Shown: positions 59,648-64,000 of the stretch, one piece after another
How the letters are laid out: each line of letters starts with the position of its first letter
Position numbering within the stretch: the stretch's first letter is position 1
Origin: a virus
DNA: 64,000 nucleotides
Reading direction: 5' to 3' (one strand)
IMG/VR virus record: IMGVR_UViG_3300023074_000001
Location: 1-64,000 of that record
Program-made: the position numbers and the translations under genes
The notes under the pieces: generated by a model
Seen by the model: only the letters and a program-made list of their open reading frames with translations
The model's database searches: none
Told to the model about the DNA's origin: nothing

Positions 59648-59710
59648 GTGGAGAGAGTTTAACGATTCTCGTAGAAGCAGATGATCACCAGTACCGTCCG
59701 TTTTTGTTTT
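59629..59710 (+). terminator. Intrinsic terminator enclosing a promoter
   Basis: CGGACGGTACTGGT pairs perfectly with ACCAGTACCGTCCG, followed by TTTTTGTTTT. The 44-nt loop holds the -10 and the predicted start. Confidence 0.88.
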
Positions 59711-59732
59711 CTCAGAATGAGAGGTTAGCGCT

Positions 59733-60185
59733 ATGGACACGACAATTGAAGGTGTGCGTCAGGTCTGGTATCGACAGACCTTGCTCGCTAAGCCAGTTAA
59801 GCCTAGTCGTTGCAGAGATTGCGGGGAGGCTATTCTTTTTGTCTCTTCCGATCGGAAGCATTCCTATTATCCTGTTGATGTCGTGCGAAGTGAAACTGAG
59901 CCTGGTAAGGTCGTTCCTCTAGTAGGTCAGAATCACCTGACTACGTGTGTCATCGCTATTCTGGAGCGTAAGCGAGCTACACAGCAACCCTCAACTGAGG
60001 TGCCTGCTGTCAAGTCTGATGAGCCAGCAGAGGTTAGAGTTACCTTGACACGCGGCAATGAGAGTGTTGCGGTAGTCGCATCGGGCAACAATAAGTCTGA
60101 GGCATCCGAGCACGCACGTGCTAAACTCGCAGAGTATCCTGGCTTTGAGGTTTCTCGCTGGGCTGTTGTGAGTTTGGCAAACTAA
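59733..60185 (+). CDS. Zinc-motif protein with Ala/Glu-rich tail
   Basis: This 150-residue protein has CRDCGEAILFVSSDRKHSYY near 27-46 and LTTCV near 68, a zinc site, then a disordered linker and a C-terminal dsRBD-like or alpha/beta segment. GAGAGG upstream. Function unknown. Confidence 0.65.
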   Translation: MDTTIEGVRQVWYRQTLLAKPVKPSRCRDCGEAILFVSSDRKHSYYPVDVVRSETEPGKVVPLVGQNHLTTCVIAILERKRATQQPSTEVPAVKSDEPAEVRVTLTRGNESVAVVASGNNKSEASEHARAKLAEYPGFEVSRWAVVSLAN

Positions 60186-60202
60186 CTAAGAAGGGTTACA
60201 CT

Positions 60203-60364
60203 ATGAACGAAGGCAGGCGTAATTGGATTATTGTCTGGATTGCCGTTGCGCCACTCATGATTATCAGTTGGGTTTTCTGGCTGATCAGGCTTCCGTTTAC
60301 CTGGTTTGTCAAGGGTGTTGAGAAGGTCTGTTCGTGGGTTGACAACAAGGTATCCAACCGTTAG
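60203..60364 (+). CDS. Small membrane protein
   Basis: This 53-residue protein has one membrane span (IAVAPLMIISWVFWLI). AAGAAGGG precedes. Function unknown. Confidence 0.6.
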   Translation: MNEGRRNWIIVWIAVAPLMIISWVFWLIRLPFTWFVKGVEKVCSWVDNKVSNR

Positions 60365-60373
60365 GGTTTAGGC

Positions 60374-60589
60374 ATGACAAGGTATTGGTACTGGGTAGTT
60401 GCATCGCTAGACAGATCTACGCTAGCGCTGGAATTGGGATTCGATGATCCTATTACAACAGCTGAGCAACTTAACGAGATTGCCATTCATGTTAAGAAGC
60501 ATTTTAACATTGAGTTTGGCAGCTGCGTAGTCACAAACTTTATTTTTCTCAGGACCGAAGTTGTTAAAGACGGTGGACAACCTAGCTAG
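60374..60589 (+). CDS. Hypothetical protein
   Basis: This 71-residue protein starts MTRYWYWVVASLDRSTLAL. Its C-terminal end overlaps the next promoter's -35. Confidence 0.6.
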   Translation: MTRYWYWVVASLDRSTLALELGFDDPITTAEQLNEIAIHVKKHFNIEFGSCVVTNFIFLRTEVVKDGGQPS

Positions 60590-60602
60590 TATGTAGTAAG
60601 CT
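60574..60602 (+). promoter_or_regulatory. Promoter TGGACA-N17-TAAGCT
   Basis: -10 at 60597-60602; predicted start near 60609, three nt before the closing stem of RNA element A. Confidence 0.6.
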
Positions 60603-60611
60603 TCAAATCAT

Positions 60612-60731
60612 CAAGTAGCCCGCTAACCAGCTAAACCGTGGGCCCACCGAGGAGCGATCCTTATCGGGTGGGTAGCCGAGGCCGTGCTGCGCTGGATACA
60701 GTCTGGTAAGCTAGTCAGGCCGAGCTACTTG
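60612..60731 (+). ncRNA. Structured RNA element A
   Basis: CAAGTAGCCCG (60612-60622) and CGAGCTACTTG (60721-60731) close a 120-nt segment with one mismatch. Inside, CCCACCG pairs with CGGGTGGG. No ORF. It begins at a predicted transcript start. Confidence 0.6.
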
Positions 60732-60757
60732 TGGTTTGTGGTAGAATCTAGTAAGTT
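60729..60757 (+). promoter_or_regulatory. Promoter TTGTGG-N17-TAAGTT
   Basis: The -35 overlaps the right arm of element A. The predicted start near 60764 precedes element B. Confidence 0.45.
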
Positions 60758-60767
60758 TTAATCAAGT

Positions 60768-60842
60768 CAAGCAGCCCGCGCACCACGCAGCATTAAGTCT
60801 GTGGATTTCGGCCAGCCGGTGAGAGTCGGGCCGGGCTACTTG
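60768..60842 (+). ncRNA. Structured RNA element B
   Basis: CAAGCAGCCCG (60768-60778) and CGGGCTACTTG (60832-60842) close a 75-nt segment related to element A in its closing stem. The right arm overlaps the next TTGACA. Confidence 0.6.
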
Positions 60843-60868
60843 ACAGCACGAACGCAACCTGATAGATT
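60840..60868 (+). promoter_or_regulatory. Promoter TTGACA-N17-TAGATT
   Basis: -10 at 60863-60868. It drives the Lsr2-like gene with a leader of about 43 nt containing AAAGAGGAAAA. Confidence 0.75.
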
Positions 60869-60917
60869 ACTTCCACCAGGGCAACAACGCCCAAACAAAC
60901 GAAAGAGGAAAACCATT

Positions 60918-61463
60918 ATGGCTACTGTTACTAACGTTGTTCTGCTTGACTCCCTCGACGAGCGGATCAAGAGTGGCGTTGAGACTGTTACCTTCTTCGA
61001 CCCGATGACCGGTCAGGAGATGGAGATCGAACTGGGCGAGGCTAACCGTAAGCACTTCACCAACCACATCGAAAAGCTTCAGAAGTACATCGATGCTGCC
61101 CGTAAGGTTGAGGCTGCCCCTAAGAAGGCTGTTGCCGCTCAGAAGGGTAACCAGAGCGTTATCCGTGAGTGGGCTAAGGCGAATGGCTTTGAGGTTGGTG
61201 ACCGTGGTCGTATCAAGGCTGACATCGTTGAGGCTTACCACAAGGCTCAGGTCGTGCCGACTCAGACTGTGATCCCCGAAGCTGAGACTAAGGCTGAGGA
61301 GATTGCAGTTGAGATTGAGCAGGCTCGCACCGAGGAGCCCGTTAAGCTTGTCGAGGTGTCCTCTGAGGCTCCTGAAGCTGAAGTCAGCGACAACGAGCAG
61401 GCTATCGCTGATGCCCTGGCGTCCATCAAGGCTGAGGTTGTCAAGAGTGGCGCTAGCGAGTAA
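60918..61463 (+). CDS. lsr2: Lsr2-like nucleoid-associated protein
   Basis: This 181-residue protein has the Lsr2 N-terminal dimer domain (LLDSLDERIKSGVETVTFF, then EMEIELGEANRKHF) and DNA-binding domain IREWAKANGFEVGDRGRIK with an RGR minor-groove motif near residues 92-110. The acidic Ala/Glu tail is extra. Lsr2 is an actinobacterial xenogeneic silencer, so the host is very likely an actinobacterium. The phage copy could counter or imitate host silencing. Start 60918 chosen. Confidence 0.9.
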   Translation: MATVTNVVLLDSLDERIKSGVETVTFFDPMTGQEMEIELGEANRKHFTNHIEKLQKYIDAARKVEAAPKKAVAAQKGNQSVIREWAKANGFEVGDRGRIKADIVEAYHKAQVVPTQTVIPEAETKAEEIAVEIEQARTEEPVKLVEVSSEAPEAEVSDNEQAIADALASIKAEVVKSGASE

Positions 61464-61466
61464 GCT

Positions 61467-61622
61467 TTGAGCAATAGGCAAGCACGGGTAGAGCGTAGGG
61501 CAACTGAAAGAAAGGTTGCCCGCCTCGCACAGGAAATTAAAGACAAACGCATTGCAGAACGTGATAGGCTCAAGAAAGAATTAGCCAGTATTCCTACAGT
61601 TAAGCCTAAAAGAAAGTCCTAA
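61467..61622 (+). CDS. Small Arg/Lys-rich helical protein
   Basis: This 51-residue ORF starts from TTG (MSNRQARVERRATERK). No strong ribosome site, so coding status is moderate. Confidence 0.45.
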   Translation: MSNRQARVERRATERKVARLAQEIKDKRIAERDRLKKELASIPTVKPKRKS

Positions 61623-61623
61623 T

Positions 61624-61833
61624 ATGCTTCTTGTATTAATGGTCGTAGCCTATTGGCTTGGCTCAGTTGCGGGCACATCATGGTTTATTATGATTGCTAC
61701 GGGGAACCTGCATCATCTCAATGCCTACGTGCCAGCACTCAGCTATTCAGAAGTTTTCTCAGCTATCCTTTGGCCTAGCCTGGTTATTCTGGTAGTATCC
61801 GTGGTGTGGCAAATCATTACAGCTTCAGATTGA
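61624..61833 (+). CDS. Two-span membrane protein
   Basis: This 69-residue protein has spans at residues 1-25 and 45-65. Its stop overlaps TTGACG. Function unknown. Confidence 0.65.
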   Translation: MLLVLMVVAYWLGSVAGTSWFIMIATGNLHHLNAYVPALSYSEVFSAILWPSLVILVVSVVWQIITASD

Positions 61834-61859
61834 CGTACGTTAGACCAGTATGGTAGCCT
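61830..61859 (+). promoter_or_regulatory. Promoter TTGACG-N18-TAGCCT with structured leader
   Basis: GACCAG in the spacer pairs with CTGGTC near 61895. Between them are GCCTG/CAGGC and the perfect GAGAGCAT/ATGCTCTC hairpin. Confidence 0.6.
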
Positions 61860-61957
61860 GCCTTACACAGCAGGCGAGAGCATCGATGCTCTCCTGGTCA
61901 CAATGCTTGCCTCACGGCTTGACAGACATCATAATGACAACTTGGAGGTAGTACATC

Positions 61958-62101
61958 ATGACTTTCTTCGAAATCCTCAATGAGATCTTCAAGGCGCACC
62001 GTAGCGGCGACATGGTGCGTAAGCACATTCTGATGGAAATGCTCGATGATGTTGAGCCGACTTACGCTGACACCCTTGACAGGATCGAATATGCCAGCTA
62101 G
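61958..62101 (+). CDS. Small acidic helical protein
   Basis: This 47-residue protein starts MTFFEILNEIFKAHRSGD; TTGGAGG precedes at good spacing. Function unknown. Confidence 0.6.
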   Translation: MTFFEILNEIFKAHRSGDMVRKHILMEMLDDVEPTYADTLDRIEYAS

Positions 62102-62129
62102 GCTGTAACCTGAAAGACCTGCTGAGCTA

Positions 62130-62200
62130 GCTCGGTAGTGTGGGCGGGGGAGTGGATTCCCATAGTGGGATGATACCTAGATCCGTGGCCCACATCCAAT
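62130..62200 (+). other. Structured non-coding leader before HNH gene
   Basis: TGTGGGC near 62138 pairs with GCCCACA near 62188; CCCATAGTGGG lies inside. It is followed by ATCCAATTTT. No ORF. Confidence 0.4.
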
Positions 62201-62223
62201 TTTCCTGAAAAGGATTATGAATA

Positions 62224-62589
62224 GTGCCTCACAGTTTACGCGCACCTAAAGTGAGAAAGTATTTACTGGAAAAGTACGGTCCTGTTTGCCAGATTTGCCT
62301 TGAGTGGAAACGTACTGGTAGGGTAACGCTTATCGATCTTACAATCGATGGCGGGCCGCTATCGTATTCCGTTGACCATAAGATTGCTCGCGCCGATGGC
62401 GGGCCGAATACCAAAGAAAATATGCAGCCAGCACATAGGTTGTGCAATGAAGTTAAGGGCAGCAGTATTGACAATAGGCTAGGCAATATGCCTAAGATGC
62501 CGAGACGCAACACAGCGCCGCCACAGACAATCATCCGTGGATCTGAGTTGCGCTACACCTCAGCTAGTGCTAAGCTAGTTTCAGCTTAA
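62224..62589 (+). CDS. HNH endonuclease
   Basis: This 121-residue protein has YGPVCQICLEW near 20, YSVDHKIARADGGPNTKENM near 49-68 and AHRLCNEVKGS near 71, a compact HNH nuclease. GTG start after AAAAGGA. Likely a mobile homing-type nuclease. Confidence 0.85.
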   Translation: MPHSLRAPKVRKYLLEKYGPVCQICLEWKRTGRVTLIDLTIDGGPLSYSVDHKIARADGGPNTKENMQPAHRLCNEVKGSSIDNRLGNMPKMPRRNTAPPQTIIRGSELRYTSASAKLVSA

Positions 62590-62620
62590 GACATTCACAC
62601 CTAGAAAGGCGCAACAATTT

Positions 62621-62689
62621 ATGGTACCTACTAATTCGGATAGTAAAGAGATCATCTCTCCTCTCCTTCCAAAGAAGGAAACTAAGTGA
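62621..62689 (+). CDS. Very small ORF before SAP-domain gene
   Basis: This 22-residue ORF (MVPTNSDSKEIISPLLPKK) overlaps the next start by 4 nt and may serve translational coupling. Confidence 0.35.
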   Translation: MVPTNSDSKEIISPLLPKKETK

Positions 62690-63090
62690 CTGACTATGCT
62701 AGGCTCAGCCTTGACGCACTCAAGTTGAAGGCTGCTGATCTGAAGATCAAGGGTCGCAGCAAGATGAATAAGGCAGAGCTTATTGCAGCTATCGAGGCTA
62801 CTCAGCCTCTTAAGGCTGAGTCTGTCGTCGATGCAATTGTTGCCGGTATTCGTAACGACCGTGAGGCTCGTAGCAATAAGGGCCGATCTGCTGGTAATGC
62901 ATCGCCTAAGACCAAGAAGATGCACCCTGACACCAAGGCTGTACAGTATCGTCTGTCGCGTGGTAGTATGACTGCAAAGCTTACTCCTAAGCAGTCTAAG
63001 CGAGTTCGCAAAGCTGAAGCTAAGTTCTACAATGCTCAGCGGTACAACGTGTGTACTGGTATGGGTGCCAATAACTTCACCTACGCCTAA
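62686..63090 (+). CDS. SAP/Rho-N-domain DNA-binding protein
   Basis: This 134-residue protein has LSLDALKLKAADLKIKGRSK followed by MNKAELIAAIE at residues 7-38, the SAP/Rho N-terminal helix-loop-helix, and a basic C-terminus ending TGMGANNFTY. GTG start overlapping the upstream stop. It probably binds nucleic acid. Confidence 0.75.
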   Translation: MTDYARLSLDALKLKAADLKIKGRSKMNKAELIAAIEATQPLKAESVVDAIVAGIRNDREARSNKGRSAGNASPKTKKMHPDTKAVQYRLSRGSMTAKLTPKQSKRVRKAEAKFYNAQRYNVCTGMGANNFTYA

Positions 63091-63102
63091 GGATTGAGTA
63101 CA

Positions 63103-63366
63103 ATGGCTAAGGCCAGTCGGCGCAAGTTTCTTTGTCTTGATTGTGGTATTGACACAGCTCGAAACAATGAGCTGTACATGTTGATTAATCAGACATGGGC
63201 GTTGACTGGCCTTAGTAAGTTTGGTATGCTCTGCGTGCTCGACGTTGAACGTCGTATCGGCCGTAAGCTGGTAAAATCAGACTTCAACGCTAGTTACCTC
63301 AACGACTTGCGGACAGCCAGCAAGAGTGCTAGGCTGATCAGCAGAATGACAAACCAAGGAGAGTAA
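63103..63366 (+). CDS. Conserved small phage protein
   Basis: This 87-residue protein has FLCLDCGIDTARNNELYMLI near 8-27 and GMLCVLDVERRIGRKLVKSDFN near 44-65, a pattern common in actinophages and of unknown function. The second zinc pair is incomplete (CVLD instead of CxxC). Start 63103 uses AAGGA. Confidence 0.75.
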   Translation: MAKASRRKFLCLDCGIDTARNNELYMLINQTWALTGLSKFGMLCVLDVERRIGRKLVKSDFNASYLNDLRTASKSARLISRMTNQGE

Positions 63367-63372
63367 ATCATT

Positions 63373-63732
63373 ATGGGTGGAATGCACAGCCTCTACGATA
63401 CCCCTGAGCAGTGGATCGGCCGTCAGGTAACTTATAGCGGCGTCAACCGTCCTGAGCTTGCTGGGCGAAAGGGAAAGATCGTTAGTTTTAGCAAAAACTC
63501 CAACAACATCACCTACGGTGTAGCCTTCCCGGGGCACCCTAAGATTGAGTTTGGCTCAGAGTGGGCCTGGAAGTTGGTCCCACAGAGCGAAGCTGACCAG
63601 ACTGCGGCACTTGATGCCTTGCTCACCGATGCTGCGGGTGGTAAGCTTCAGGTAGCTAAGAAGGAAATCGAACGTCTTGAGGAACGTATTGCGGAACTTC
63701 GCATGTTCGTCAAGGTTCACGAGTCTCTGTGA
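63373..63732 (+). CDS. KOW/SH3-like small protein
   Basis: This 119-residue protein has WIGRQVTYSGVNRPELAGRKG then KIVSFSKNSNNITYGVAF, a KOW-like barrel, and a C-terminal coiled coil. GGAGAG precedes. Possible nucleic-acid or protein binding. Confidence 0.65.
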   Translation: MGGMHSLYDTPEQWIGRQVTYSGVNRPELAGRKGKIVSFSKNSNNITYGVAFPGHPKIEFGSEWAWKLVPQSEADQTAALDALLTDAAGGKLQVAKKEIERLEERIAELRMFVKVHESL

Positions 63733-63884
63733 TTCTGCCACGATTGATGGCAGGCGTAGTATTTTTGGTGGTAGGGTGGGTTATTGCACAGTTTCCAAGT
63801 ACTTGGATTCCAATAGCTCACCTTATTCCATTTACTGCGCTAGCTATATTCGTTTACGGTGTCTACAGGGTATGGAAGGCTTAG
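63729..63884 (+). CDS. Small membrane protein
   Basis: This 51-residue protein has two hydrophobic spans (LMAGVVFLVVGWVIA and IPFTALAIFVYGVY). GTG start overlaps the previous stop by 4 nt. Confidence 0.6.
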   Translation: MILPRLMAGVVFLVVGWVIAQFPSTWIPIAHLIPFTALAIFVYGVYRVWKA

Positions 63885-64000
63885 ATGTTTACCAAAGGTA
63901 GTCGAGTAATAATCTCTCGCCCGATAAAGGCATGGGGAGACTACCTTAAAGGTAAAACAGGAAAGCTAATTACCGTATCTAAGACGCAACGTCATGCTAC
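63885..64000 (+). CDS. KOW/SH3-like protein, 3' partial
   Basis: The ORF starts MFTKGSRVIISRPIKAWGD and is open at the window end. GKTGKLITVSK resembles a KOW-type turn, as in the 63.4-kb protein. Confidence 0.5.
   Translation, partial: MFTKGSRVIISRPIKAWGDYLKGKTGKLITVSKTQRHA

Noticed and set aside
61921-61945. TTGACA near 61922 as a promoter
   Set aside because: No TAnnnT lies 16-18 nt downstream; the nearby CATAAT is too close.
119-63741. Minus-strand ORFs of 60-200 codons
   Set aside because: All lie opposite stronger + strand genes or tRNAs, and none shows a recognisable domain or ribosome site.
1-64000. Integrase, attachment site or prophage boundary
   Set aside because: No recombinase and no duplicated tRNA-end sequence suggesting attL/attR were seen; the window looks like a lytic phage interior.

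Overview
The window reads as the middle of a large tailed-phage genome infecting an actinobacterium. Every gene I can support lies on the + strand, usually packed with 1-30 nt overlaps (ATGA, TAATG). The host inference rests on an Lsr2-type nucleoid protein (60.9 kb), a Ro60/TROVE protein of the kind known from some actinophages, actinobacterial-style lipoproteins, TTGACA-N17-TAnnnT promoters and frequent leaderless starts. The DNA looks clearly AT-richer than a typical high-GC actinobacterial chromosome. The gene set resembles the large tRNA-rich siphophages of Streptomyces and relatives, but I cannot assign a species.

Layout. (1) 0-19.7 kb is the replication and recombination core: DnaB-type helicase, primase zinc domain, two clamp-loader subunits, a CDA-family deaminase, family-A DNA polymerase, dNMP kinase, ssDNA-binding protein, endonuclease VII and a RecA-like recombinase. 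Three HNH-family genes, a beta-helix protein, a tail-fibre-like protein and a lipoprotein are interspersed. (2) 19.7-33.8 kb and 35.9-38.4 kb are tRNA arrays, with outliers at 45.2, 46.6, 47.2 and 50.4 kb. About 36 tRNA or tRNA-like genes alternate with structured RNA segments and very small ORFs, many carrying CxxC zinc motifs. An RNA ligase, a thermonuclease-like protein, the N-terminal half of a Rad50/SbcC ATPase, a lysozyme-like protein, a Nudix hydrolase and Ro60 sit here. (3) 38.4-57 kb holds SbcD nuclease, a PD-(D/E)XK nuclease, a DnaN-like clamp, the C-terminal half of SbcC, thymidylate synthase, a paralogous small-protein family and many small ORFs. (4) 57-64 kb holds small zinc and AT-hook proteins, a SprT-like protease, the Lsr2-like protein and an HNH endonuclease.

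Two architectures stand out. First, the tRNA region is organised much like the tRNA-punctuation scheme of mitochondria. Most tRNAs are preceded 2-5 nt upstream by the closing arm of an inverted repeat. In ten cases the discriminator base is followed by exactly one C and then the start codon of an ORF, so 3' maturation of the tRNA would create a leaderless mRNA. Some of these tRNAs are aberrant: two apparently lack a D-arm, one carries a long insertion, one looks nested, and three Leu-anticodon tRNAs have short variable loops. Second, many promoters are buried in inverted repeats. The left arm lies in the -35/-10 spacer or the -10, and the right arm, often with a T tract, lies downstream of the predicted start. 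Read-through RNA could fold and terminate, while RNA initiated at that promoter could not. A composite palindrome plus 18-nt repeat also occurs six times, twice inside the polymerase gene. All structures were paired by eye and all start sites are predictions.
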